A program made the position numbers and the translations under genes. A stretch of DNA of 64,000 nucleotides from Rotaria socialis. Lineage: Eukaryota > Rotifera > Eurotatoria > Philodinida > Philodinidae. The notes under the pieces were generated by a model. That model was not told the origin of the DNA, ran no database searches, and was given only the letters and a program-made list of their open reading frames with translations. Below are positions 31,772 to 44,655 of the stretch, one piece after another (position 1 is the stretch's first letter; every line of letters starts with the position of its first letter). Location of the stretch: assembly GCA_905331475.1 (NCBI GenBank), contig CAJNYU010004517.1:124001-188000 (forward strand), in the 5' to 3' direction.

Positions 31772-32456
31772 ATTGGGGGAAAAGGCAGAAAAGAAAAACG
31801 CCGAAAAGGAAAATGTGAAAAAAAAGAAGGAAAATGCCGAAACTGGTAATTGCAGAAGGTGAAAACGTCGAAATGAAAAAGTATAATTAATAAAAGTGTC
31901 AAAGACAAACTGCTAGAGGAAAAGTGGAAAATTTTTGAAAAGGAAAACGTAGAATAAAAAGGATGTATATAGATAACGAAATTGTTTTTTTGAATTGGTA
32001 TTGGTTGTTAGTGGAATAAGTTAAATTCGTTGTCCTCGTCGTCTATAGTCTATACTTGTTCATTGTTATCATATACCATATATATAAATCAGCCTGGTGA
32101 GAACAACTAACAAATAATTTTCTCTTAAATCGTTGGCAATGGACAGTGAAATATCATTCTTAACGACTAATAAAGGTAAACTATTACTAGTGTTTAACCA
32201 ATATGTTCATATGCAATAAAACGTCCTCATCATAAAAGTATTGGGTTTGTATTTAACATAGATGCGACATATCTGTGCACACCAATTTGGAAAATAAATT
32301 TTTCTTTTTCTTTAAAATTATCAAAAAACTCAATTTTAGACATTTACCCTTTCGGCTTTTTCCTTTTTCTACTTTTTTCATTCGACGTTTACAACTTCTG
32401 TATTTTCCCCTTCTATGTTTGCCTTTTCGACGTTTTCCCTTTCTGCCTTTTCCACC
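31772..32456. repeat. Fold-back element with GAAAA-rich minisatellite arms
   Basis: The left arm (about 31772-31960) is purine-rich and made of degenerate units such as GAAAATGCCGAAA. The right arm (about 32336-32456) is its reverse complement in style and order. The outermost 26 bases agree closely: GGGGAAAAGGCAGAAAAG on the left and CTTTCTGCCTTTTCCACC on the right. Translations of the two arms on opposite strands share an RRFxFLPFPP string, confirming the relation. The spacer is about 375 bp and unrelated. No coding capacity is seen. Confidence 0.65.
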
Positions 32457-32774
32457 AAAACCTTCACTCTTTACTTATTGTCCAACAAATAAGTCAATGT
32501 AAAACACCTTTTTAGCCAATATTGTTTTGCTATTTATTTTTGCACAACTATCGACAGGAATTGCAACATATTGCATATTTTATTATTAGATGACACCTGA
32601 ACAACAAGGATAATTCAATTTTGTTTTGACACGGGATCATGAAGCAAGATTTTAGATGATGCAATGGTTACTCTATTTTCTTAGTGAGTTAAAATACTAT
32701 GGTGCAATTTTTCATCATATGAATTAGTCTTGCGCAAGTATGTAATAAAGCATGCGTCAAATATTTCGTTCGAG

Positions 32775-32780
32775 TATAAA
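32775..32780 (+). promoter_or_regulatory. TATA-box candidate of eEF1A
   Basis: TATAAA lies 105 bp upstream of the eEF1A start codon, in a context (GAGTATAAATTG) typical of strong housekeeping promoters. Confidence 0.5.
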
Positions 32781-32884
32781 TTGCCCGAAAATTCTTCTCC
32801 TTGTTTACTGTTTCAAATAATATTGGTTCGAACTGTAAAATTCTCTTATTTTAACAAATATTATCAAAATTTTGATATTTCACC

Positions 32885-34525
32885 ATGGGTAAAGAAAAGA
32901 AACGTATAAGTATTGTTATTATTGGTCATGTGGACTCGGGTAAATCAACATCATCTGGTCATTTGATCTACAAATGTGGTGGAATCGAAAGACGTATGAT
33001 TGAAAAATTTGAAAAAGAAGCTTCTGATGTATTTAATCTTTATTTCTACTTTGATCAGATTTGCATAACTCAAGTTTTCTTTAAATTATTACTAGATTGG
33101 CAAAGGCTCATTTAAATATGCTTGGGTTATGGATAAAGTGAAGGCGTCTCGAGAACGTGGTATGACCGTGGATATCTCGTTATGCAAATTCGAAACTGAA
33201 TTATCGGATGTAACTATTATTGATGCGCCAGGTCATCGAGATTTCATCAAGAATATGATCACAGGTACAGCACAGGTAAGAAATTTGTTTGTTTCTCGTC
33301 GTCTACAGATTGATTGATGCCTCTATTGTCTTTTAGGCTGATTGTGCTGTTTTAGTTGTTTCGGCTAGTGTAGGTGAATTCGAAGCTGGTATCTCGAAAA
33401 ATGGTCAAACACGTGAACATGCTTTACTTGCATATACATTAGGTTTGAAACAAATGATCGTTGCTATCAATAAAATGGATATGACAGAACCATCATTTTC
33501 GGAAGCACGATTCAATGAAATCAAAAACGAGGTGTCCATATACATCAAAAAGATTGGCTATCAACCGGAAAGTGTTGCTTTTGTTCCTATCTCAGGATGG
33601 CTAGGCGATAATATGATTGAACCATCAGAAAATATGCCTTGGTATAAAGGATGGTCAGTTGAACGTAAAGAAGGCACTGATACAGGCAAGACACTGTTGG
33701 AAGCTCTCGACGCTATTGTGCCTCCACATCGTCAAACAGGCAAACCACTTCGTCTACCATTACAAGATGTGTACAAAATTGGTGGTATTGGCACGGTACC
33801 TGTTGGTCGAGTTGAAACTGGCATACTTAAGCCTAACATGATTGTCAGCTTTGCTCCATCGAATGCATCGGGTGAAGTTCGATCAGTCGAAATGCATCAT
33901 ACTGAACTTGCTGGTATATTATCTTAGTTTTCCGTTTTCCGATATTTAAAAAAGTTCGTTTTTTTAATTTTTAGAAGCTTTACCTGGCGACAATGTTGGT
34001 TTCAATATTCGAGGAGTACCTGTAAAAGAGCTTCGACGTGGATATGTTTGTTCGGATGCAAGAAATGATCCAGCACAAGAAACTTCTAGTTTTATTGCTC
34101 AAGTAAGTTAATTTCACTCGGTTGTTCTTTAGTATAAGCATCGTTTGTTTTCACAGGTTATTGTGCTCAACCATCCGGGTCAAATAGCTCAAGGTTATAC
34201 GCCTGTTCTTGACTGTCATACAAGTCATATTGCATGCAGATTTGCTGAATTGATTTCAAAAATCGATCGTCGATCAGGTAAAGTTATTGAAGAATCACCA
34301 CAATGTATCAAATCAAATGAAGCTGCAATGGTTAAAATGGTTCCAACAAGACCAATGTGTGTTGAAAAATTTGCTGAGTATCCTCCATTGGGTCGCTTTG
34401 CTGTACGTGATATGCGACAAACAATAGCTGTCGGTATTATTAAAGATGTTGAAAGAAAACTAGCGACACCAGCCAAAGTAGCCAAGGTGGCTGTGACCTC
34501 TGGTAACAAGAACAACAAAAAATAG
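32885..34525 (+). CDS. EEF1A: Translation elongation factor 1-alpha, divergent copy
   Basis: GTPase that delivers aminoacyl-tRNA to the ribosome. Five exons (32885-33028, 33096-33275, 33337-33913, 33975-34102, 34157-34525) join to 465 residues, close to the usual 462. G-motifs are intact: GHVDSGKS (14-21), [13 protein letters not shown] and the SGW loop, followed by the two beta-barrel domains with [18 protein letters not shown] and [13 protein letters not shown]. Several normally near-invariant positions differ. Switch I reads [13 protein letters not shown] where almost all eEF1A have GITIDISLWKFET, GTSQAD is GTAQAD, and KSTTTGHL is KSTSSGHL. This suggests a fast-evolving paralogue rather than the main housekeeping copy. 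Codon use is coding-like and there are no breaks. The nearest AATAAA is about 385 nt downstream at 34909. Confidence 0.95.
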
Positions 34526-37500
34526 GATGAGGGGTACTTTCGCAAACCAGTGTCACAACCAAGCAATGTACTTATACAACAACATAAACAAAAACAATAT
34601 CAACAGTTGAGCGTAATCGAGTGTCTATTTCTGGAGACTCATTGGGAACGGCGACGAAAACAAAAAGATGTTTACTCTTGGAGAAATTTTTTCTCTATGG
34701 GTAACTTTTGTTTTGTTTTAGTCTCTTATTGTTTCTAGTCGTTATTCAGTCGGTTTTTACTTTCATCTTATCATAATTTTTATTTCGTTGCTCACTTAAG
34801 ATTAGTTGTGATCAAATATTTTCTTGTGTTTGCGAAAGGTTGTTCTCTTTATCGTCTTTCTTGTGTTTCTGAAACAAATAGAAGAAGAAGAAAAATCTTT
34901 ATAACAACAATAAAAAAAACGATATTCCAAAAAATTTTGACCTCAACGTCTTTTATCGAATACTCGAGACTTTTTATTAGATTTTCCTATTATAATCGCT
35001 TATCAAAAGCAATACTTTCTAATAAGAAACTTTCAATGAAAATGGTAGAATTCAAGTCATTCATAGACAATCTGTCAAGTATACGTAAATATTTGAATGA
35101 GAATCAATGTATGAAAATAGCTTTATTTTTAATATCATTACACACACGATATTGCTTCTTTCTTCAGCATATCAATGTAAATCAACATGAAAAATGGCAC
35201 ATGGATGTGAGAGCGTGTTGAACAGAATTTTTATTTTATTTTTATTTGAGTACAAAAAGCTTGTAAATAATTAGATCCAAGTTAATTTGGATACCCAAAG
35301 CAATTCCAAATAATTTCAAAATATAATTGGGTAGTTAAAAGTCAAAATACACCATTCCCTTCATGCTTTTATCCTACGATGGCATTTCAAAGAATGCTAT
35401 CGATCGGTTCAGCCAAATATAATCAATATGTTATTTGTTTAACTGTAATTCGTTTCTTTATTGTTTGTGACAAATATTTGCTCATTAAATCCTATCTACC
35501 CAGACCGAGCAGTACGGTCCGTATACGGCCGTTGACGGTTACTTTACGACGATTTTACGGGCGAAAGTTTGCCGTAATATCTGGTGCAGTAATACGTATC
35601 GTGTGATCATGAGAGTACGGAGTACAAACAGCCGTAAACCATGAAAATTCAGTCCCGCTTACGGTGCCGTATTACTGCGCTAGGTATTACGGGCAAATAC
35701 GACCTATTTACTGTCGTAAATATACTGCTTTGACATCGTTTACTGTCGATAAACAGACCATAAACGAGTCCGTTTTGATCAACCTGTGATGGTTTCGGTT
35801 TTGAGATTTGGTCTTGAGATTGGTTGTGGTATCGAGGTCTTCGTTTTTTGTTGTTGAGATAAGTCGAAAAAGATTATATTTCCAAGTCAAAATCAAAACC
35901 TATATGGTGATAGCCAAAACTTTGAAAACCAAACCGATGTCGAAATCAAAACTTCAAAACCAAGACTGGTTTTGGTGCATCCCTAAATAGATATGTTAAA
36001 TAATATATTGTATGTTTGTGCAATGTAACAAAAACGATAAAATTTTTAATCAGACCGTATTATCACGAAAAATCTTCGGATATTAAATAATCTGTGCTTT
36101 GCAATGGTACGCCAGTGGTCATCAATGAAAATATTTTCTTCGCTTGTGTTGGCTCCAGTGCACGTCCAAATTGATAGTATCTCAATGAACAGATTCCGTC
36201 CATGTTCTGTTTTATGAACATCAATGAGGTCTTCTATCATGTCTATCATCATATGCGAAAGATAATAATCACTTAATCACCGTTACATACAAGATTTCAA
36301 CAAATAACATAAATTGGAATAAGAAAGATATACAATATATGTAATATCTGTATAACTTTCATTGAATTCAACACTGGGTTTTCGATTATATTATTGCATA
36401 AACAAAATATTAACTAGAGTAAGATTAATTTTGATATTCATCAATACGCTGCATAGATATGACATCATGGAGAATTCAACTATTGACCTCTTAAATTTTT
36501 TTTCTTCTTTAGACACATTAATGAACTATAGCATTGATTTCACTCGGTCTAATTTTTACATATTTTACAATTTCTTGAGCAGTAATTGAAATATCTCAGT
36601 ATACAAGATCGTATCAAGGGAGGAAAAACTGATTGTCGGATTATCTTTGATTGCTTTCAGCTTTTTGACTATCACATGATGCATTATGGCTACATCTGAT
36701 ACTACTTTTAGTTTTCATCATTTAGCGCAATCACAATCCTCTGATTGATAATGATTGCCAATAATTGCAATCAGGTTTTTCTCCATTGGACTACACATTA
36801 TTCAACAGTGTTAAGCATCTTTTAGTGTTGATCAGGATGAACTATTGAGTTACATCTGATTTTAATCGTAAAATGATTTACTTAGTTCTAAAATAATTGC
36901 AGCGAGAATTATCATTTTTGTTTTCGCCTGAGCTTATTCCGAGATATTCTTTTGCCATTGAATTTGCTCTTTTGAAAATCTTGAGTGTTCTAGTACTAAA
37001 ACTATCTTCTACTGACTATAAAACTATAAAGAAGAGGAGTCTTATGCAAAAAAGAACTGTTTTTTCTTCAAAGAAAAATTTATACTAACAACTGCTGAAA
37101 GATATTGCGAATGATGTCGAGTGTAGATTTATCACTAAATATCCCAGAGATCTATTTCTAATGGTATCAATTATGTAAACCAAGTACCAAAATTTTATCA
37201 ACATTTTGTTGCTTATTATTCCATTAACATTTCTTTTGATATCGATTTCTTCTCAAAAAATGAAAGTGAATTCATCACGAAGATACTTCCTCAACAAAAT
37301 TCACACTTTTTTCAAAAATAAATATTTTTCTGTGAAAGAAGTTTCTCTATAAGATGATTCATATTCATTAAAAATCAATGAATCTATATTTACTTTGAAA
37401 TCATTGATTAACTAAATGTATAATTAATTTGCAGAGATATACATGATTCTATTCAACTTGGCTTACATTTCCATTGCTCGATGATCCTTGAAATAAATTT

Positions 37501-38935
37501 ATTTCACTTTACTCAATCTCTCAGATAGTAAAGCTCGAATATTTCTCTTCTACAATTTTATCGCAGCTGATAATTCTAATAAATAACAAAAACAAGTTTT
37601 GATGGTATGCTCCGGTAGTAGTACAATCACTTAGGATATGCCATATCAATGCAATAATAATAATAATCATATATGTATGATTCATTGCTTTTCGCTCTTA
37701 TAGCTCCAGTGGTGTTGTTGATATCACTACCACGTTGACTTTTATTGTTGTATTGAATTAATGATGCTTATTATTGTGTACGAATACAATAAAGATCAAT
37801 TTGTTTGTGATACAAAAAGGCACTTGAAAGAAATTCTTTTCATTGGCTCTCTTCTAGATAAAACAAAATCCATGTAGAACTTAATTGAGTTCGTTTTTCC
37901 AGCATTACGAAAGATTCAAGTCCATTCATGATTCAAATGGTGTAAACCACTCAGCTTAAAAATCAAAGATCAAGATGAAATTTCTGTTTATGACACATAT
38001 TTTGTTGATACATATAATATTTCTTCGAATCGCTTGTTTTCTCATGCGCTGCATCATTTTTAGTTTATATCTCAAAGTGCGTATTTTTGTTGACGTTCTC
38101 GTTTTTCCTCGTCTATCACCAATACTTTAGAACGATGCGTTTTTCATATAGATAATCGTACCTTACCAACGAAGATTAACTCAATAGCCTGCCATCGTCT
38201 TCTCTGACGGGTACAGTTACCCAAAATAAAACGACAAAAATTGTTAAATAATTACTAGCAAACTCTTGACTTTTCTGTCGTCATATCATTATCGCAGTGA
38301 ATTTCTTGATCTAAAACGAGTCAATATGTCGTATAATCGATTTCGAAAGCCAAGGAATATATAATTCAAATAGGAAACGTGACATATGCCAACGTAAACT
38401 TTATGGTCAACGGTCTTCTGCATAAATTAAATGTATGTTGATGCGTGTCAATCTTTTATTTTTGCTTAAGGTCAATTTCATGTATAAGTACAATCATCAA
38501 GCAAAGTGATAATCTTAGAATGTTATGTTGTTTTCCGAATAATTAATATTGTCAATCATACTAACAAATGGTAAATAGCTTCGAGCATATCATAAACACA
38601 ACGACGATAAAATCTTCTGTTGAATTAAACTAATTGAGATTTTCTGTATTGAATTACTACTTCCATTAATAATAAATGCAACATAACAATAATGAAAGAA
38701 AATAAAGAAGAGAAGAAGAAAAAAGGAAGTGTATTCATACACACACACATATATATATATTTATATATAGTTAAAGAATGTCTTCCTTGTCACTTTATCT
38801 GCCATCACATTAGAACGACAACAAGACAACAAAAAAACATTTACAATATTTCATCCAAAACATCGAACGTAATTATGTAGATTTCATGCTAATCGTTAAG
38901 ATCTATTAAAGAATAGTTTTAATATATTGAAATTC
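34526..38935. other. Long intergenic region, no gene seen
   Basis: About 4.4 kb of AT-rich DNA. It contains a CGGTA-rich palindromic block near 35505-35715, listed separately. Nothing else has coding or structural support. A 137-codon open frame at 34808-35221 lies in the likely eEF1A 3' region and has no recognisable domain. Confidence 0.5.
35505..35715. repeat. CGGTA-rich palindromic element
   Basis: GC-rich island with many TACGG/CCGTA words in both orientations. GCAGTAATACG (35586-35596) and CGTATTACTGC (35668-35678) are exact reverse complements around a 71-bp loop. It resembles in style the palindromic block in the last PMT intron, which has GCAGTAT/ATACTGC arms, and may belong to the same element family. 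Ends are approximate. Confidence 0.5.
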
Positions 38936-38941
38936 TAGATC

Positions 38942-40103
38942 ATGACAGTTGTGCCATTTTTAGCATATAAAATTTTACCAAGTCGAACTATTGTTAGAGA
39001 AAATATTCGAGTTGATCATGTATGTATTGGCTTTGAATTTTTTGTTATAAATTGAATTTTCTTTTGTTATTTAGGTAAAAGAAGATTTTAATACTTTAAT
39101 ACATGTACTTACGCCTATATTGTTTATTACAAAGACGGGTGTACCAAAACCACCTTTTCTTGATCCCGGTGTTATTCATCATTTGACAGATAAAGTTTGT
39201 TTGCTTTTACTCAATATAAATAATAAACATAGTCTATTCATTGTAGCCAGGCACATTAAATCTTTTGCATCTATTCGGTTGGTTTCCAAATGCTCGAGGT
39301 GATTATGCGTTTGTTGATGCTAATTCACCTGAAGAAATAAATCAACGTGGCGAAATTGCAAATGAATTTCGTCGATTTTATGATGAATTAAAACAGACCA
39401 AAGATAAAGATCTTAGTTCAGTAACAAATTCTCATGCAGTAAGTTCTTATGAAATAAAAACTCTACTGTTTTACGTGTACTGTATAAATTTATCATAGAT
39501 CATAACAACAGTACCATTCTCAGCATATTCTATTATACCAGCTGAAAAGATTATTAGAGATAATGTTCGTCTAGGACATGTATGTATTGTCGTTACACTC
39601 ATTATTCAATGTTATATTTGACATGTTTGCTTTTGTAAATAGATCAAAGAAGATCTTGATTCTATGATACATGCTTTGACGCCAGTTCTATATCTAACGA
39701 AGACAGGTGTACCGAAACCACCTTTTCTTGATCCTAGTATTGTTCAACAATTAACAGATAAAGTTTGTGAAATTTGATTGGATATTATGGTGTTCAATTC
39801 GATTATATTCTAGCCTGGTACATTGAGCTTATTACCACTATTTGGTTGTATTACTAATAATCGAGGTGATTATGTTTTTGTTGATGCCAATACATCAGAG
39901 GAAATAGCTTTACGCGAAATTGCTTCTCATGAAATTCGTCAATTATACGATGAATTGAAACGTGTCAAGAATGGTCCAGATATTGTTGTTGAATACTTTC
40001 TTAATGTAAGTTTCCTGCATTGATTAAAGATAATGATTTTATAATTTGTTTTTTTTTTGGTTAATTTTAGCATCCAAATAGTGATGTTTGTAATGTACAA
40101 TGA
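38942..40103 (+). CDS. Unrecognised protein of two tandem 131-residue units
   Basis: I do not recognise the family. Exons 38942-39019, 39075-39194, 39247-39438, 39499-39579, 39643-39762, 39814-40005 and 40071-40103 join in phase to 271 residues. Exons 4-6 repeat exons 1-3: lengths match (81, 120 and 192 nt, with exon 1 counted from its acceptor at 38939), junctions fall at the same residues, and the protein blocks are clearly related. Shared strings include TKTGVPKPPFLDP, LTDKPGTL, RGDY.FVDAN and YDELK. A ten-residue tail follows unit 2. No signal peptide or membrane segment is evident; each unit looks like a compact mixed domain with a hydrophobic first strand and a charged C-terminal helix. 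The start ATG sits 3 nt after an acceptor-like TTCTAG that matches the internal acceptor of exon 4. The true 5' end may therefore be a trans-spliced leader, or another upstream exon may exist. Confidence 0.75.
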
Positions 40104-43100
40104 TCCTAATTAATTCTTACATCACATCAACTGTTAGATAAAAAGAAAGACAAGACTGGAATTTTTTAATTGCTATATAATTCATCTATATCATTTTACT
40201 TTTCTTATGTGTGCTTTTCATATTTCTATAGAAATTATTATCTCTTTTATATACAAAAGTAATTCTGAATATCCGTGATAGACCGATAGAACTTTTGGTT
40301 TTTCGTATTCTCTTATCCGACCCATGGCAATGTGTTATTTTAGTGATTCGATTATAGATTTTGTTTAAAAGAGGTTTCAGTATTCTGTTTCTATAGAATA
40401 AGTTTTCTAACTAATGTTAATTCTCTTAGTCTTCCACGAAGAAATGTTCATGGTCAGTGTAATTTCTTCGAAATATTTACAATCTATTGCTGAGAGAAGA
40501 AAACAGAAGGGTGTGCCTATTGCTAATGATAGCAGGCAGGCATTGTGCACGGAGACGATCGATTAATCATGAATAATATTTTCCTTCAAGATTTCATCAC
40601 GACACGTCAACAGAAGAAAAATACGATCGAAATAACGAGAAAAAAACTTACGAACACCATACGTTCGAATTTCACATAAAAACAAAGTAGCTTTATTTTA
40701 GCTTCTATTTGCTAGTCGATCTATCTTTCAATAGTTTATCTTTTAGCTCAATTAACTCTTTTATTCTTGTTTTTGCTTGTTATATCGTATGCATTTTGTT
40801 TTCGTTTCGAGTCCGTACATCATTGTTTAGCTCATCGAAATATACGAAAATTGTGTATGACTTTAGAATATATGATTGTAAGTAATTTGAGTAATTAGTG
40901 GCGAAAATATCTTCTAATAATGTAGTAAAATTAACTTCTATCCAAAACTTACGACTGTTCTTACATATGAGAGCATTGAAACGAAAATATTTCTTCGAAT
41001 ATGATATCGCTAAACTTGAATCAAAGACCGAAAATCTACTCTAACGTCGAGTATTACTTCATTGTGAAGTTTTCTAATCTTGCAGTTACGGCTATTTTGC
41101 TTATTTGAAAGTTTCATTTTTAAAATCTTCATTCGATCGCGGTGATGCAAACGAAATCACATCTTATTTTGATCTGTCGACATCTTTTTTTCTATTTATA
41201 ATCGACTAAGAATTCGTACTTTTAAATGGTAAAAGTAAAAATAATTTTCGAGATAAAGTATTAAGAGGCCGCATGAATATTTCGATTGAATCCAATGGAA
41301 TTATTTATTCAAATAATAAAATTTTATAGTTTAATTATAATTTGGGTCTGCTGTCAAAATCTCTCTTTTACAAGACGTATACCATAAGGTTTTATTAATT
41401 GTTAATACAATAAAAACCAAAAGGAAGCCATTATTTTTAGGATTCTTGTTGGCATTGTCTGTGAACATTTATTTTAATTTTACTACTAATGTTGCAGACT
41501 CCGTACTTGTAGTGTTGTGAATGTATAATTTGTAGATGATCAATACTGCTATCAATTCATCATTGAATATTAAATGATTTTAGTATGTTTCCAGGTTTGC
41601 ATCAAAGAAAAGGGTACATGTTTGATGCTATAAACAAAATTTGTATGTAATGAAAAGTTAGTGTCAAGATAATATGATGATCTAACTATGTTATAGCGTA
41701 CCCAAGATATTCAATAAACATTCTCCTTCTCGTTTTTCTATGTAAATATACAGAAGATTAGTAAAAATAGAAAAAGAAATTAATATTCGATGAGATTATA
41801 GGCGTGGAAGCGAAAACAAAACACTAACGACATGGAATAGAGAATAGCTTTGCCAAAATTCTTTCAACTGTATGTTTAAACTCTTTAAAGTAACGAATAG
41901 AAGCAGTTAGCATGTCTAAAAATCCATCTCTATCGCAAAATTTTGTCGAATCCCAAGTTGAATATATAATAAGAATAGGAAATTGAAAAATAATGATAAA
42001 CATTTTTTTCAGTCCGACATAAGTTTCATGACAGCACATGACGTGAGTAACGAGCATATCTATTCTCAATTGATAATTCTCATATTACAACAATTGCTTC
42101 TAAAAGCATAGAAAACCACTTGGCAAAAAATTTCTTGACAACATCATAGGTTTGTATTCGCAAGGATATTTGTCTTTTGCTCTTTTTTTTAATTTCATAT
42201 ATTTGTGTATCTGATTTCTGTTCTTTGTATAAAAAGTTGCATTGACAACAAATTTAGTTTTCTTTTTCAAACAATTCTGTATATAATTTAATAATTTTGA
42301 AAAAAAATGATGCGCCGGAAACACCATTCAATATTATCATCATCGCCTTTGTTTGAATTGAAAACGCTGGAAAGTCTAAGAAAAGAAAGAACCAGTCGCT
42401 TCTCTCCCATTAAGAAAATTCTCCTCTAACAAAGACGAAGGCTAATGATGATGCGTTAATGCTGCTTGAGCTAAGCCTGACAAAGAGATTTTTTTCTATG
42501 ATTTACTAGCTCTTTGCCTTCTTCTTTTCGAAACGATAGATCTCTCATTGAGATTGAAAAAAAGAAGAAATAAAATAGCTTGTGAGAATGAATGACTGCG
42601 ATTTAAAAGAGCCTCAAATAGCTAATGCGTACAGCTGACTGTTGACCCGAATAAAGCGCATTAAATATGATTGACAGTCATTTTTCTCTCTGTTCACATG
42701 GTTAGGCTGAAATTACAGCAAGAAATCAAACATTATTAAAATCTGCACTCTTAAATCAAGCTATCACGGCTTTGTCTATTCTATTAATTGAACATAACTT
42801 GATCTCATATTTCTTCAGTTTATTGCATTTTCTATATTGATATTCAATGTTAAATTCATCTTTTAAATTCAACAAAGTTTCCGTTTAGAAACGCTGAACA
42901 CTATTGCCACAGAAATGTGACTCACAAGTTGTGAGTCACAACTGGCACTAGACGAATGACTATTATGTAAGTATAACTCAAGAATTTCTAGCTTGTTAAA
43001 GTATTGTTCATGCCAAAGCACATTTTGGACGTGTATTTATAGAATTCTCCAATTACTATATCTAACTTGTATATCAAAAGTAAGTTTTACATTTTTGAAT

Positions 43101-44640
43101 TAAAGCAGTCTATTAATATTTATAGTAGACCAATAACAAGATGATTGTGTTTTCTTTTCTCTTCATTAAAAATGACGATGATAAAAAAGCGATTATATAC
43201 CTATGGTTGCAAGCTCACCCAGTCACATCAACCAAGTCTGTAAAATTAAATATCATGATTTTCTTAGTATTTTAATACGATAACTAGTGTGAATTTGAGA
43301 TCTGTTATATTTTTTTTTGAAGAGTGCACAGAGATCTTTGTAACAAGCGAAAAAATGAAGCTTATCTACCTCTATCTATAGATATTGTAGTTCTCAATAA
43401 ATGCTATCCAATCGCAGCACCCAAATAATATCAATTAATTGAATATAAACATCAATCGTAATATTTAGTTTACTATAGTTTCACCTTCTATATCACGGTT
43501 AGACTAATTGCAGCTTGTTTAGCATATTGTCCATGGCTAAGTATTGATGATTCTTACTGTGCTGTTGATACGAGATACGCTTTTTGTCTATTCGCATCGA
43601 CATGTAATTTGTAAGCAATATGTGTGTCGAAACTAGTGTACTTATTTATTCTACATTAGAACAACGTAACTAATTTATCTAAAATCAGAGGACCTTGGCC
43701 ATGGATGGTAGGCGTATCTCATTGTAAAAGACGTGTTAGCTAGAATCAGATCTATGTATCGTTTTAGCTCTCAATTTTGTTTTTACTCCTTCAACGTGTC
43801 ATATCATTTCCAGGTCCGTGTCCAGGATATTGTCACAATGGGTAAACAAAAGCCATTTCATTAACATGCATCAAAGAAAATGATGTTCTCCTAGTAATGT
43901 CATTGATCAATTTATAGATTCAGGAATGAACTTCTAACATTGATGCCTCTATATATAATTTTAGATTGCATTTCTACTTCCTCAATTTTCTTAAATATTA
44001 TAAATAAATATAACTTTTTCTTTTTTCTTGTTGTACCATGTATAAGTGTCTCTCTGTCACGTTTATCGAAAATTGATTATCCCTAAAAGAAAATCAATAG
44101 ATCAGACATAAATCATCATTCGTTTCGTACTATGTCTTTCCAAATTAATCTAAGACTTTTGATTCTGCTTGAAATATTGATTATTCAAAGGTACCGATAG
44201 TTTTTGTGCATACAAGTTTAAGAGGAAAGATGGCAGCGGTGCACAATATAATACGGATATCCGATATAGAGGGCACTAAAAGTTCAACGATAATTTACTA
44301 CTAAATCGTTCGAAGAAGTTCACATAAAACCTAAAGCAATAAATTAAAATATAGTTAAATATTTTAAGTATTGTGGTAAAAAACACAACACAGAATTATT
44401 ATATCACGAATGTATGGTTGAAGTGCATCAATACCTACCCAATCTATTATAAAATATATGAGTCATTGCTTCTTGACATGTTCACCATTATATGAAATTT
44501 TATGTGTGCAGAATCGAGTTCCACCTTTTGTTTATTTTCCTTATCTATGAATATAAATTTCCAATAGTAAACACTTAAAATCAATCTGTTCAAAAAAGTA
44601 TTTTATCGTGAGACATGAAATATTAGTTTTTATAATCGTT
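40104..44640. other. Long intergenic region, no gene seen
   Basis: About 4.5 kb of AT-rich DNA. Minus-strand frames at 41824-42069 and 42100-42327 are Lys/Phe-rich with no domain or splice support. No repeat structure was noticed. Confidence 0.5.
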
Positions 44641-44644
44641 TCAG
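44631..44644 (+). promoter_or_regulatory. Splice-acceptor-like site 11 nt before the RPB9 ATG
   Basis: A T-rich tract ending in TTTCAG lies just upstream of the RPB9 start codon. With similar sites at other genes it suggests leader trans-splicing. Confidence 0.4.
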
Positions 44645-44655
44645 ATATAAAACTA

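Noticed and set aside
34225-34566. 113-codon minus-strand frame
   Set aside because: Antisense shadow of the last eEF1A exon.
34808-35221. 137-codon plus-strand open frame downstream of eEF1A
   Set aside because: No recognisable domain, Lys/Ile/Phe-rich composition typical of AT-rich chance frames, and a poly(A) signal inside it suggests 3' UTR.
41824-42327. Two adjacent minus-strand frames that might be exons of one gene
   Set aside because: No good splice sites join them in phase and the sequence has no family resemblance.
43480-44060. Region with slightly gene-like composition
   Set aside because: No frame longer than a few dozen codons and no splice sites that build a product.
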